Notes under the pieces: model-generated
The model's input: the letters and a program-made list of their open reading frames with translations, nothing else
What the model was told of the DNA's origin: nothing
Databases searched by the model: none
Part shown: one piece after another, positions 21,161 to 30,122 of the stretch
Layout of the letters: each line of letters starts with the position of its first letter
Numbering within the stretch: the first letter of the stretch is position 1
From: Thiomicrospira pelophila DSM 1534
GTDB lineage: Bacteria; Pseudomonadota; Gammaproteobacteria; Thiomicrospirales; Thiomicrospiraceae
Assembly (NCBI RefSeq): GCF_000711195.1
Contig: NZ_JOMR01000001.1
Location: 1,488,001-1,552,000, forward strand
Reading direction: 5' to 3'
DNA length: 64,000 nucleotides
Made by a program: the position numbers and the translations under genes

Positions 21161-22540
21161 ATGAAAGTAGTTGAACGCCAATCGAGTCGTTTGAATCTAT
21201 TACGCTGGCCGGTCATCGGCTGGTTTTTTAATCACACGCCGACCATGCAAGTCATGCGAGTTATCGTATTGGCAATGATGGTCAGCGCGATTTATTTCGG
21301 TTTGGTTTATCCAACCGAAGACCTCAACCCATACACCGGAGCGATTTTTTGGTCGCTGTTTTGGCCGTTCTTTCTGATTGTCAGCATGGCGACCTTAGGC
21401 CCGATTTTTTGCGGCATTTGCCCGCACAGTTTTGTCGGAAAATACCTCAACAAAATCGGACCACAAAAACCGATCCCGGCTTGGCTAAAAAAGCGTTGGA
21501 TCGGATTCGGGCTTTTACTGGCGGCTTATTGGGTTCCTATTTACGCCTTTCCTGACCTACTTAAAACGCCTTGGATTACCGCTTTGTTCTTTTTGGTATT
21601 AACCATTTTTGCCTGGGTTAGCTTTTATTTATTTAGAAACATGGCCTATTGTTCAAACCTATGCCCTATCGGATCAGTGACCAGTGCTTTTGGTAAAGTC
21701 GGCTTTGCCAAGCTAACTAGCGACCAAGACCACTGCACAAGTTGCCGTACATTTGACTGTATGAAAGCCTGCCAATGGAACCTTAAGCCTTACCTTTTTG
21801 AACAAAAAAATTCGATGGGCGACTGCACCCTATGCATGGATTGCACCAAAGCCTGTAATGCGGTCGAATTCAAGCTATCCAAGCCGTCTATTCAACTTTG
21901 GAAGCCCTCAAAAGCCAAAGAGCCTATGAATGTTTGGGTGTATGTTTGGTTGCTAGCGGTGATCTCCATTACCATGCGTTTCCATCACTCGTTAGGTCAC
22001 TCTTCCATCAAAGAACAACTGCCTTGGGTACAAGCCGGAACTTGGATGAACCAGGCCTGGCCGATGCCAATGTTTGATTGGATTGGCGCGATTGCGTTGG
22101 GTATGGCGGTGGCTATCACTTTTGCGATCGTCTATGCCAGCTTCGCATTAAGCGCAAAACTGATTAATAAACCTTTTACGGAATACTTCCAGTCGGTGGG
22201 TCAAATGTTAGCCCCCTTAATGTTAATTGGTGGGTTAAGCCATGTTGGGAGTTTTTTCTTCTTACACTATGCCTCAGATGTCGGCAATGCGTGGTATTGG
22301 CTAATCGGCTCGTTCGACCAAATGCAACCGCTTGCCAGCTTTCGTGATGGTTGGGTGCACCTATTTGGATTGTTTAACTATGTCGCGGTGGTTTGGGCCA
22401 TGTTTATTCTGCATAAACGTTTAGGGATGCTTGCCTTAAACGGACCAAAGCGCTTGGTTATATTTATGATTAGCGGCTCAATGATCTGGTTCTACCTATA
22501 TCTAGTCGTACTACGGGCCATGATTCCTCGAGGACATTAA
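21161..22540 (+). CDS. membrane 4Fe-4S polyferredoxin (NosR/CcoG-like)
   Basis: A 459-residue integral membrane iron-sulfur protein. It has about three helices before and after CGICPHSFVG (C84, C87) and CSNLCPIGS (C164, C168), then two ferredoxin clusters: C192-x2-C195-x4-C200-x3-C204 and C222-x2-C225-x2-C228-x3-C232. About five more hydrophobic segments follow to the C-terminus. The CxxCP pairs and ferredoxin sites recall NosR C-terminal regions and CcoG/RdxA, the latter reported as a cupric reductase in cbb3 oxidase assembly. Sharing an operon with a TonB receptor, it may reduce the imported metal. The C-terminal part lacks the CcoG Ig-like domain, so orthology is not claimed. Confidence 0.8.
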   Translation: MKVVERQSSRLNLLRWPVIGWFFNHTPTMQVMRVIVLAMMVSAIYFGLVYPTEDLNPYTGAIFWSLFWPFFLIVSMATLGPIFCGICPHSFVGKYLNKIGPQKPIPAWLKKRWIGFGLLLAAYWVPIYAFPDLLKTPWITALFFLVLTIFAWVSFYLFRNMAYCSNLCPIGSVTSAFGKVGFAKLTSDQDHCTSCRTFDCMKACQWNLKPYLFEQKNSMGDCTLCMDCTKACNAVEFKLSKPSIQLWKPSKAKEPMNVWVYVWLLAVISITMRFHHSLGHSSIKEQLPWVQAGTWMNQAWPMPMFDWIGAIALGMAVAITFAIVYASFALSAKLINKPFTEYFQSVGQMLAPLMLIGGLSHVGSFFFLHYASDVGNAWYWLIGSFDQMQPLASFRDGWVHLFGLFNYVAVVWAMFILHKRLGMLALNGPKRLVIFMISGSMIWFYLYLVVLRAMIPRGH

Positions 22541-22547
22541 GTTTTAG

Positions 22548-22571
22548 CCAACCACCAGGCCTGGTGGTTGG
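22548..22571. terminator. 24-bp perfect palindrome after the polyferredoxin gene
   Basis: CCAACCACCAGG and CCTGGTGGTTGG meet without a loop, centred on ACCAGGCCTGGT. It lies 8 bp after the stop codon and is followed by an AT-rich stretch without a solid T run. It is a candidate terminator or protein-binding site. Confidence 0.55.
22554..22565. repeat. iterated palindrome, perfect copy 5
   Basis: Centre of the 24-bp intergenic palindrome. Confidence 0.9.
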
Positions 22572-22643
22572 TTTAGAACAAAAATTATAAGCTCTTCACC
22601 TACACAACTTAATTCCCTAAACCACGTAAAACCAAACAATTAT

Positions 22644-22687
22644 CTCAAGACTGTTTCAATACTCTTTATTTTTAAGCTTTCTAGAAT
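22644..22687 (+). promoter_or_regulatory. second copy of the copper-cluster operator and -10 box
   Basis: CTCAAGACTGTTTCAATACTC aligns without gaps to the operator before the first receptor gene, and a -10-like TAGAAT (22682-22687) sits at the identical 38-bp distance from the CTCAA. The repeat unit spacing is again 11 bp. Confidence 0.55.
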
Positions 22688-22724
22688 AGACGCACTATTT
22701 TAATTGTCATCTCAAAGGATAATA

Positions 22725-24758
22725 ATGAAACAACGTCTCGTTACATTAGCCGTATTATCGGCACTGTCTTATCAAGCTCACGCCGCGACTTTAATGCCTA
22801 TTCAAGTTAAAGCGGATGTTCAGTCTGAAACCGTTGAACTTTCTGAGAGCTTGAAACAATCGGGTAATACGGAAGCCGGTTCGGTGCTTCGTCAATTTTC
22901 AGGTGTAGAAGCTCAGCGATTAGGCGGCATTGGCTTGGATATCCTGATTCGCGGACAAGGCCAATCGGCCGTCAATATTTTAATTGATGGCGGTAAAATT
23001 GAAGGTGGCTGTCCGAATCGCATGGACCCGCCAACTCATTACACCGAACTATCGAGCTTCGACAAAATTACGGTTCTAAAGGGCGTGCAATCTTTACAAT
23101 ATGGTGTCGGTGGTACCGCGGGTACCTTGTTATTGGAACGTGACAAGCCAGAGTTTGAAGACGGCAAAGCCTACAAGGGTGAAGTCTATGCCGCGACCAA
23201 CTCGAACGGTTTGACACAAGATGTCGGCGCCGAAGTAGCAGTTGGCAACGACCAAATGTACATGGTATTACAAGGCTCGAATAAATCCGCTGATGATTAT
23301 AAAGATGGCAATGGCGATGATGTGCGAGCCAGCTACGAAACCCAACAAGGTCATATTGATTTAGGTTGGACCCCGTCTGAAGATCATCATGTCAAACTTT
23401 CGCATGAAACATCAAATACCCAAGATGCCTTATATCAAGGTTCGAGCATGGATGCGCCTAAATCTAACGGAAGCATGACGCGCTTAAGTTATGAGGGAAA
23501 AAACTTTAGCGGCCCAGTGAATGAAGTCGCAGTATCGGCGTATCAATCGAAAGTCGAACACGTGATGGATAACTTTAGTTTGCGTACGGCCCCTTCCGCC
23601 ACAATGTGGATGGAAACCCCAACTGAGGTTAATACTCAGGGCGCCAAGATAAAGCTCACCTCTAACCTCAACCAAACCCGTTTAGATTATGGCTTGATGC
23701 TACAAACCATGGAAAAAGATGCGATACTTTATAATCGTGCGCCGACTTCACCCCAATACAATAACTCTCAGTATTTAATGTGGCCCAACACCTTAACTGA
23801 GCAGAACAGCCTATTTGCCGAGGCCAATACGGCGTTATCCAATAGCCAAAACTTAATGTATGGCGTGCGCATTGATCAAGTGACCGCACAGGCTAAAGAT
23901 GCTAATCAAGCACCGGATAACACAATGATGGCACCTCAGCCACGTACGCCCATTGATCTATATGATGCCGCTTATGCTGATTACTCAGGTGATACTAAAA
24001 TTGATGAAACCAATTGGAATGGCTTGATTCGTTATGAACAAACACTCAGCTCTTCATTAGCTTGGTTTGGTGGCTTAAGCCTCACCACTCGCACCGCGGA
24101 TGAAACCGAACGTTTTATGGCGCGCGATACCTGGACAGGTAACCCAGACTTAAACCCAGAAAAACACATGCAAATCGATCTAGGTCTAAGTCAGCAAGCT
24201 CATGCTTTTAATTGGTCAGCCAATATTTATTATGACCAGGTAACCGATTATATCTTGAGAGATAAAGCGGCAAATCAAACAGAAATCACCAATTCTGGTG
24301 AAGGTTACGTCAATGTCGATGCGGTGATTTATGGTGCCGAATTCGACTGGGGTTATCAGCTTAACCAGGCCTGGTTATTAGGCGGCAACCTGGCCTTAGC
24401 CAAAGGTCGCAATACCACGGATGATCGCAACCTAAGCAATATGGCGCCAGTTAACGGTCAAATTAATGCGCGCTATGAACGTGAAGTTTGGTATGCCGGT
24501 TCGCGCTTTAATTTTGCCAGCGAGCAAACAGAAGTAAATACCCTTTATGCTGAAGAAAAGGCGCCGGCTTGGAGTACCTTAGATGTGTTTGGTGGCTACA
24601 GCCTAAATAAAACCTTCCAGATACAAGCTGGCGTAGATAACCTACTTGACCACGCCTATTTCACCCATGTTAACCGGACCGACTCCTTTACCGGAGAAAG
24701 CTACAAAGTTATGGAACCAGGCCGTAACATTTGGGCTCGCGTGGCCGCGAAGTTTTAG
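22725..24758 (+). CDS. TonB-dependent copper receptor (OprC/NosA family)
   Basis: A 677-residue outer-membrane receptor. The ATG at 22725 follows AAGGA and gives a signal peptide ending AHAA. The family-diagnostic GGCPNRMDPPTHY motif is present in the plug, together with Met-rich loops (MWMETPTEV, YLMWPNT, NTMMAPQ), as expected for copper binding. OprC/NosA proteins import copper or supply it for nitrous-oxide reductase and oxidases. The sequence ends with a barrel strand and terminal Phe. It is followed by an intrinsic terminator, then Sco and PCuAC genes, which strengthens the copper assignment. Confidence 0.9.
   Translation: MKQRLVTLAVLSALSYQAHAATLMPIQVKADVQSETVELSESLKQSGNTEAGSVLRQFSGVEAQRLGGIGLDILIRGQGQSAVNILIDGGKIEGGCPNRMDPPTHYTELSSFDKITVLKGVQSLQYGVGGTAGTLLLERDKPEFEDGKAYKGEVYAATNSNGLTQDVGAEVAVGNDQMYMVLQGSNKSADDYKDGNGDDVRASYETQQGHIDLGWTPSEDHHVKLSHETSNTQDALYQGSSMDAPKSNGSMTRLSYEGKNFSGPVNEVAVSAYQSKVEHVMDNFSLRTAPSATMWMETPTEVNTQGAKIKLTSNLNQTRLDYGLMLQTMEKDAILYNRAPTSPQYNNSQYLMWPNTLTEQNSLFAEANTALSNSQNLMYGVRIDQVTAQAKDANQAPDNTMMAPQPRTPIDLYDAAYADYSGDTKIDETNWNGLIRYEQTLSSSLAWFGGLSLTTRTADETERFMARDTWTGNPDLNPEKHMQIDLGLSQQAHAFNWSANIYYDQVTDYILRDKAANQTEITNSGEGYVNVDAVIYGAEFDWGYQLNQAWLLGGNLALAKGRNTTDDRNLSNMAPVNGQINARYEREVWYAGSRFNFASEQTEVNTLYAEEKAPAWSTLDVFGGYSLNKTFQIQAGVDNLLDHAYFTHVNRTDSFTGESYKVMEPGRNIWARVAAKF
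24364..24375. repeat. iterated palindrome, perfect copy 6
   Basis: Within the copper receptor gene, read as NQAW; the palindrome extends to 16 bp (24362-24377). Confidence 0.9.
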
Positions 24759-24793
24759 TAGAATAGCTTAATAAAGCGACTATTATTTTAATG

Positions 24794-24814
24794 AGCCCGC
24801 AAAAGCGGGCTTTT
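24794..24814 (+). terminator. intrinsic terminator after the copper receptor
   Basis: AGCCCGC, loop AAAA, GCGGGCT, followed by a short T run. It separates the receptor from the Sco gene. Confidence 0.8.
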
Positions 24815-24828
24815 GCGTGGAGAGAACC

Positions 24829-25446
24829 ATGAATCAAACTAAGCTCAATCGAGCCTTTTTAATTTTGCTCTTAGCCTTTGGCGTATTTTTGGCGGGCAGT
24901 TACGCGTTAGTTTATACACTCAAACCTGACAACACTCACTCCAGTGCCAACCAAATTCCGATGGAAGCGCCCACTGGCGGTGATTTTAGGCTAACCTCGC
25001 TAAATGGTGAGGTGGCGTTATCAGACTTTAACGGAAAAGTGGTATTTGTGTATTTCGGTTATACCTTCTGTCCCGATATTTGCCCTACCAATTTGGCACA
25101 GATTTCGATGGCTTATCGTCAACTATCGGATGAACAAAAACAAAACTTACAAATTTTGTTCGTCTCGGTCGATCCTGAACGTGATACGCCGGAACGTTTA
25201 CAAGAATATGTCAATTATTTTGATGCCAACATGATTGGTTTAACCGGTTCGAAACAAAAAATTGACGAAATTGCACAACGTTATGGAGTTGTGTACCAAA
25301 AAGTCGAGGGCGATGTAGAAAACTATGCGGTTGATCATTCGGCCTTTACTTATGTAATTGCACCAAATGGTGAACTCAAGCAGCAATTACCGCATGCAAG
25401 TGATCCTCAACAGTTTATTGAAGCTCTTAACCGCTATTCACTTTAA
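24829..25446 (+). CDS. SCO1/SenC-family copper chaperone
   Basis: A thioredoxin-fold membrane-anchored copper protein of 205 residues for assembly of cytochrome oxidase. It has an N-terminal anchor (about residues 9-30), the metal-binding C81-P-D-I-C85 motif and the distal ligand His170 in VDHSAF. The start is the ATG with GGAGAG upstream, in preference to an in-frame GTG at 24817. Only 12 bp separate its stop from the PCuAC start, so the two are co-transcribed, as in many bacteria where they load the CuA or CuB site. Confidence 0.93.
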   Translation: MNQTKLNRAFLILLLAFGVFLAGSYALVYTLKPDNTHSSANQIPMEAPTGGDFRLTSLNGEVALSDFNGKVVFVYFGYTFCPDICPTNLAQISMAYRQLSDEQKQNLQILFVSVDPERDTPERLQEYVNYFDANMIGLTGSKQKIDEIAQRYGVVYQKVEGDVENYAVDHSAFTYVIAPNGELKQQLPHASDPQQFIEALNRYSL

Positions 25447-25458
25447 ATGGAGATATTT

Positions 25459-25947
25459 ATGTTTAAACGCCACACAATTTTAGCTATCGCTCTACTCAGC
25501 AGCCTAATCGGCTTTAACGCCATGGCAAACCAAGCGGCTGACCTTGAAATTGAAAACCCATTCGTACGTGAAATGCCACCAACGGCTCCTGCTACTGGTG
25601 CGTTTATGACGATGATTAATAGCTCAGATCAGGATATTGCCATTGTCAGCGCAAAGTCAGACGCGGCTAAAACAGTCGAGTTGCACACTCATACGCACGA
25701 TAATGGTGTTATGCGCATGCGTGAAATCCCAAAAATTCTAGTGCCCGCGATGGGACAAGCCGAGCTAAAACCAGGCGGATTACACATTATGCTAATCAAC
25801 CCAACTCGTGCTTTAAAAGAAGGTGACGAGGTTCGCATTGTGGTGACCTTAAAAGACGGTTCCGAACAAGAAATTATCGCGCCGGTACGTAAAATCATGG
25901 GCATGGGTCAACATAAAGGCATGGGCCACGGCATGAAAAACATGTAA
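25459..25947 (+). CDS. periplasmic copper chaperone PCu(A)C
   Basis: A 162-residue secreted cupredoxin-like protein with a signal peptide ending AMAN. The diagnostic copper motif is exact: H76-x10-M87-x21-H109-x-M111. A Met/His-rich tail (MGMGQHKGMGHGMKNM) adds likely further copper sites. It is thought to hand Cu(I) to Sco and the oxidase. The ATG at 25459 is preceded by GGAGAT. Last gene of the copper cluster, convergent with the next gene. Confidence 0.93.
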   Translation: MFKRHTILAIALLSSLIGFNAMANQAADLEIENPFVREMPPTAPATGAFMTMINSSDQDIAIVSAKSDAAKTVELHTHTHDNGVMRMREIPKILVPAMGQAELKPGGLHIMLINPTRALKEGDEVRIVVTLKDGSEQEIIAPVRKIMGMGQHKGMGHGMKNM

Positions 25948-26259
25948 TTAAAATGCCTCTAGCTTAATCACTTCATAAGCAGGCTCTTCATACGGATGAG
26001 CCTGCTTTAATGCTTCAATCACGGCCATCACACATTCTGAATCGACCAAAGTCTCAACGCGATATTCCACCACCCTTTCCAACTGATTTTGTTTACCAAT
26101 ATAAGGCTGACTGCCCTTTAATGGTCTAAACTGACCTTCACCCTTCGCTTGCCAAGCACATTGATCGTAATCGCCTTGATGACCCGCTCCTGCTTTAAAT
26201 ATGGCCGCTTTTACAGGCTCTACCGTCGACTCGGGTACAAAAAAGATTAACTTATACAT
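25948..26259 (-). CDS. NIF3/YqfO-like small protein
   Basis: A 103-residue single-domain protein like the stand-alone YqfO-type insert domain (COG3323): MYKLIFFVPESTVEPVK at the start, GQFRPL in the middle and AHPYEEPAYEV near the end. The fold resembles PII/CutA trimers. The function is not established. It starts directly after the PCuAC stop on the other strand and is monocistronic. Confidence 0.8.
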   Translation of the reverse strand: MYKLIFFVPESTVEPVKAAIFKAGAGHQGDYDQCAWQAKGEGQFRPLKGSQPYIGKQNQLERVVEYRVETLVDSECVMAVIEALKQAHPYEEPAYEVIKLEAF

Positions 26260-26324
26260 AAAAACCTGCCTTTTAGTGCAGAAACTTCACTAAAATAACC
26301 TCGATATTAAATCAAAGGTGTTCT

Positions 26325-26618
26325 ATGAAATTAACGGCTATGAAAAAATTACTGATTACATATTTTGTAATCTTACTGCTAGGTATTGCCTCTTATACAA
26401 CAGGGGTTGTTTATTATGCAAACATTGCCGGCTTTATTGGTGCGGTTGGTTTGATGCTGGTGTTCTTTAAAGACCGCCCAGATTTTGAAGCCGAGTCAGC
26501 TGAAGCCTTGGCAGAGAAAAAAATGCGTCGACTATGGTATATCACCTTTGGTACGGGCATTTTATTCAGCTTAATTTTTGGCAGCCTCTGGAATCACCAA
26601 ATGGGCGGCATGATTTAA
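26325..26618 (+). CDS. small membrane protein, hypothetical
   Basis: A 97-residue protein with three hydrophobic segments (about residues 8-26, 29-47 and 72-88) and a charged cytoplasmic-type loop KDRPDFEAESAEALAEKKMRR. AAAGGTG precedes the ATG. I do not recognise the family. It is followed by a strong bidirectional terminator. Confidence 0.65.
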   Translation: MKLTAMKKLLITYFVILLLGIASYTTGVVYYANIAGFIGAVGLMLVFFKDRPDFEAESAEALAEKKMRRLWYITFGTGILFSLIFGSLWNHQMGGMI

Positions 26619-26648
26619 AACGTTTTTTGACTTTTAAATGAGTCATAA

Positions 26649-26710
26649 AAAAGCCCCGATCATGAATGGCTGCGATTACATCGTAACTTTTCATTCGGGG
26701 CTTTTCTTTT
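26649..26710. terminator. bidirectional intrinsic terminator
   Basis: AAGCCCCGA (26651-26659) pairs with TCGGGGCTT (26695-26703); inside it ATGAA pairs with TTCAT and CGAT with ATCG, giving a long structured hairpin. T runs follow on both strands. It serves the small membrane protein and the convergent transducer gene. Confidence 0.85.
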
Positions 26711-26717
26711 TTTAACC

Positions 26718-26729
26718 ACCAGGCCTGGT
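26718..26729. repeat. iterated palindrome, perfect copy 7
   Basis: Intergenic, between the bidirectional terminator and the stop of the transducer gene. Confidence 0.9.
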
Positions 26730-26732
26730 AGG

Positions 26733-27953
26733 TTAGAACATTTCGATCTCACCTTCGTCCATCGTGCCGGTACTTACTCGACGCATACGCTTGCCTTCAA
26801 TTTCTTGACGTTCGGCATGCATGGTCTGTCTAAACTCTTCTAAACGTTCTTTATACTCATGCGCTGAAGAAGCTGGATTTTCTTTACTTTCTTCTAGGTA
26901 CTGGTTAATTTGACGCGAGAAACTGCTTAAGTTTTCTAGGTGGTTCATAACCTGTTCAACCAACTGACGCACGATGTCTTCAAATTGCAACGAACGCACG
27001 GCATTTGAGACGCTATGCTCAATCCCACTGATAATTCCGGACACATCACTTAACTTAGTCGAAATTGTTTTATTCATAGACTCAAGATCACCCAGCATGT
27101 CATTCACACGCGCTTGTGAGGTAGAAGCTTGCTCCATGTCTTTACTTGCCATTTCACTTACAATTCCGCGCACCTGGTCAACCGTATGACGTGCTTTTTG
27201 AGCCTTCAGACGAATCTGTTCGTTTAACTGATTAGAGTTTAGTGATAACTTACGCACCTCGTCCGCAACCACTGCAAATCCTCGACCAGCTTCACCTGCT
27301 CGAGCCGCTTCAATCGCGGCATTCAATGCCAATAGGTTGGTTTGATCCGCAATACCTTTGACATCTTCCAGCAAGGTGAAAATGGCTTCGATTTGCGCCA
27401 CCATGTCATCAATTTTGGTCATGGTTTGATTACTACGCTTACTGCCGTTAGTAATCATATCAATCAACTGTTGTAAAACCTGCTTAGTTTCGCCTGAGAA
27501 CTTCTCGATACTCATACCCTCACCTGTGCCGCCTAAGTTGGCCAACAAAGATAATACAAGTTGATACTGTTCATTCGTTTGAGAGTGCAGTCCGGTGAAA
27601 CTGGTGTTTAAGGTATCAATCGCTTCTGCTACCAAATCTTTTACTTGCAACAATTCAGTCCGTACTACATCTACTTCTTCATCAATTACAGCGTCCACGT
27701 CACTCATAATCAACTGCAACGAACCACCGGATTCACGCACACTGACCATCGGCTCAGCCTGCTGACGTGCCTGAATTTTTGCAATACCTGAATCTGAAAC
27801 ATTTCGTGTATTAGTTAATATTAAGCGCGTCCAAACCAATGAAATAATCAGCGCAACAATCATCGGCATATATGGGATATCAAGCCACATTAAGCTAATG
27901 CCTACTAGAGTGACTAGCCAAGCTGGCCAATAAAGTTTGATAATTTGAAACAT
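26733..27953 (-). CDS. methyl-accepting chemotaxis-type transducer without periplasmic sensor
   Basis: A 406-residue protein. Two close N-terminal hydrophobic segments (about residues 10-28 and 30-46) leave almost no periplasmic loop and there is no HAMP domain. The signalling hairpin is typical: [33 protein letters not shown] at about 204-235. Downstream lies LQFEDIVRQ (322-330), a D-x3-Q pattern like the CheZ active site. The C-terminus ends GEIEMF, related to tails on two other chemotaxis proteins in the window. It heads toward the terminator after cheR and cheB (cheR-cheB-transducer order), 69 bp from cheB. Confidence 0.88.
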   Translation of the reverse strand: MFQIIKLYWPAWLVTLVGISLMWLDIPYMPMIVALIISLVWTRLILTNTRNVSDSGIAKIQARQQAEPMVSVRESGGSLQLIMSDVDAVIDEEVDVVRTELLQVKDLVAEAIDTLNTSFTGLHSQTNEQYQLVLSLLANLGGTGEGMSIEKFSGETKQVLQQLIDMITNGSKRSNQTMTKIDDMVAQIEAIFTLLEDVKGIADQTNLLALNAAIEAARAGEAGRGFAVVADEVRKLSLNSNQLNEQIRLKAQKARHTVDQVRGIVSEMASKDMEQASTSQARVNDMLGDLESMNKTISTKLSDVSGIISGIEHSVSNAVRSLQFEDIVRQLVEQVMNHLENLSSFSRQINQYLEESKENPASSAHEYKERLEEFRQTMHAERQEIEGKRMRRVSTGTMDEGEIEMF

Positions 27954-28022
27954 GCGATGAATTCCTTCCGCTTATTGCATTTGGTGTTGAATTGTAGTGG
28001 ATATAAGCACGCTTTGTGCCAT

Positions 28023-29147
28023 TTATTTCGTTACGAGGTCTAAAATAACTTTAGCGATTTTGTCCAAAGGCAAGATTTGATCGGCCGCTCCTAACTTAAC
28101 GGCTTCGCCCGGCATGCCCCATACAACACTGGTTTTTTGATCCTGAGCAATGGTTGGCGAACCCGATTGTTGAATTTCCTGAAGACCGAGGGCACCATCG
28201 GCCCCCATACCTGTCAATATAACTCCAACCGCATTGATACCCACATTTTGCGCGACCGAACGGAACATAACATCCACCGATGGCTTATGTCGATTAACCG
28301 GAGACCCGTCGTTTAATCGACATATATAACGCGCGCCATCACGCTCAACCAGTAAATGCTTTCCTCCAGGTGCAACATAAACATGACCCGGCAATATTTG
28401 CTGGCGGTCTTTGGCTTCCATCACCGTCATTTGCGAAACTGAATCCATACGAACTGCAAACGGGCCACTAAATGCGGCCGGAATATGCTGTGAAATAACA
28501 ATGCCAGGGCAAGAAGCCGGCATGCGCATTAGAACTTCTTTAATCGCCTCTGTACCACCAGTAGACGCACCTATCGCAATAATCTTCTCCGTCGTTTTAA
28601 AATGACGTGCCGGTGAAGAAAGTGGTTTGATAATCGCATCGGCACTATATTTTTCACTAGGGCGAGAAGCAGGAAGAACTTCAACCTTAGGGTGGGATTG
28701 CTGATTCGCCACATATCGGGCATATTGACGCTCTAAACTGGATCGAGACACTCTTGCGGCCGCTTTCACCTTTTGACAAATTTCTTCACCATATTGTTCA
28801 AACGTATGCGCCAAATCTATTTTAGGCTTGGTAACAAAATCAATTGCTCCCAATTCCATCGCCTGCAAGGTAACATCGGCCCCTTTCTCTGTAAGCGATG
28901 ACACCATCACTACCGGCATGGGGTGCAAGCGCATTAAATTGCGTAAAAAGCTCACACCATCCATACGCGGCATCTCAACATCCAGTGTTAAAACATCCGG
29001 ACGGTGCTCTTTAATCATATCTCTAGCCACATAAGGATCAGACGCGGCACCCACAACCTCAATAGCCGAATCACTTTCTAGCATGGCTTGCAACATCTGA
29101 CGAACTAAAGCCGAATCATCAACAATTAGTACTTTTATCCTTTCCAT
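28023..29147 (-). CDS. cheB: chemotaxis response regulator protein-glutamate methylesterase
   Basis: Demethylates and deamidates transducer glutamyl residues during adaptation. Its 374 residues comprise a receiver domain (D10, D11 and phospho-acceptor D56 in [15 protein letters not shown] at the C-end), a linker of about 60 residues and a methylesterase domain with catalytic Ser in IGASTGG, His in SQHIPA and Asp in TGMGADG. It lies between cheR and the transducer on the minus strand. Confidence 0.95.
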   Translation of the reverse strand: MERIKVLIVDDSALVRQMLQAMLESDSAIEVVGAASDPYVARDMIKEHRPDVLTLDVEMPRMDGVSFLRNLMRLHPMPVVMVSSLTEKGADVTLQAMELGAIDFVTKPKIDLAHTFEQYGEEICQKVKAAARVSRSSLERQYARYVANQQSHPKVEVLPASRPSEKYSADAIIKPLSSPARHFKTTEKIIAIGASTGGTEAIKEVLMRMPASCPGIVISQHIPAAFSGPFAVRMDSVSQMTVMEAKDRQQILPGHVYVAPGGKHLLVERDGARYICRLNDGSPVNRHKPSVDVMFRSVAQNVGINAVGVILTGMGADGALGLQEIQQSGSPTIAQDQKTSVVWGMPGEAVKLGAADQILPLDKIAKVILDLVTK

Positions 29148-29198
29148 AACTTTACTTTCCTTTTACGCCACGCTTAACTCTAGTTCATAAGACATAGT

Positions 29199-30026
29199 TC
29201 AACGCAGTTTTCGGTAAACCGTTTGGCCAAGTAATTCAAAGCGATCACATACCTTATACAAAGACTCTGAGTGCCCAATAAACAAATGACCTTCTTCTTG
29301 TAGCAAGTCCGCGTAACGATTAAAGAGCTTACTCTGCGTAGGTTTATCAAAATAAATCACCACATTTCGGCAAAAAATAACATCAATCTTGTCACGAATA
29401 GGCCATTCATTCATTAAATTTATCTGACCAAAATCAATAATTTGTTGCAACTCAGGCTTTACTTTTACAAATCCCGATCGCTCACCACTGCCTTTTAAAA
29501 ACCAACGTTTTTTTCTTGCTTCCGATACGCCTTTTAAACGTTCAATGTTGTATACACCTCGTTGTGCGGTTTCAACAACCGTGGTATCCAAATCCGTTGC
29601 CAAAACACGAGCATCCCAGCCCGCCGGCACAGTCTCTTTCAACACAACAGCTAATGAATAGGGTTCCTCACCAGTGGAACAACCTGCCGACCAAATACGA
29701 ATTTTTTTGCTGGCCTTGTTTTTTGCCAATAAATGCGGAATAACATTATTTGCCAAATATTCAAAGTGATGGTTTTCTCTAAAAAAGAAGGTTAGGTTCG
29801 TTGTGATGGCGTTAATCAAATTAACGAATTCTTCCTCACCCACTTCTTCAACATAATCTAAATATTCACTGAAACGGTTCATTTGTAAAAACCGAATACG
29901 CTTAGCTAATCGGTTGTATACCAAATTCTTTTTAGACTCATTTAAATCAATACCCGCAAAGTCATAAACCATTGACTTAACGCGTTTAAAATCCTTGTCA
30001 CTAAAGTCAAATTCATTTACGCTCAT
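29199..30026 (-). CDS. cheR: chemotaxis protein methyltransferase
   Basis: SAM-dependent methyltransferase of transducer glutamates, 275 residues. An N-terminal helical domain (to about residue 75) precedes the SAM-binding core with IWSAGCSTGEEPYSLA and a beta-subdomain (KRWFLKGSGERSGFVKV) that in E. coli CheR docks receptor C-terminal peptides. DVIFCRNVVIYF is the conserved motif IV. It is 51 bp upstream of cheB in the same operon. Confidence 0.95.
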   Translation of the reverse strand: MSVNEFDFSDKDFKRVKSMVYDFAGIDLNESKKNLVYNRLAKRIRFLQMNRFSEYLDYVEEVGEEEFVNLINAITTNLTFFFRENHHFEYLANNVIPHLLAKNKASKKIRIWSAGCSTGEEPYSLAVVLKETVPAGWDARVLATDLDTTVVETAQRGVYNIERLKGVSEARKKRWFLKGSGERSGFVKVKPELQQIIDFGQINLMNEWPIRDKIDVIFCRNVVIYFDKPTQSKLFNRYADLLQEEGHLFIGHSESLYKVCDRFELLGQTVYRKLR

Positions 30027-30122
30027 AGCCGAGTATTCCTTCGTAAAGAGTCCATAAGTTTCAGCGTAAAACTAACCACGCTGTATTCATAATTATATTT
30101 TAAACCAAACGCAGCTTAGACT

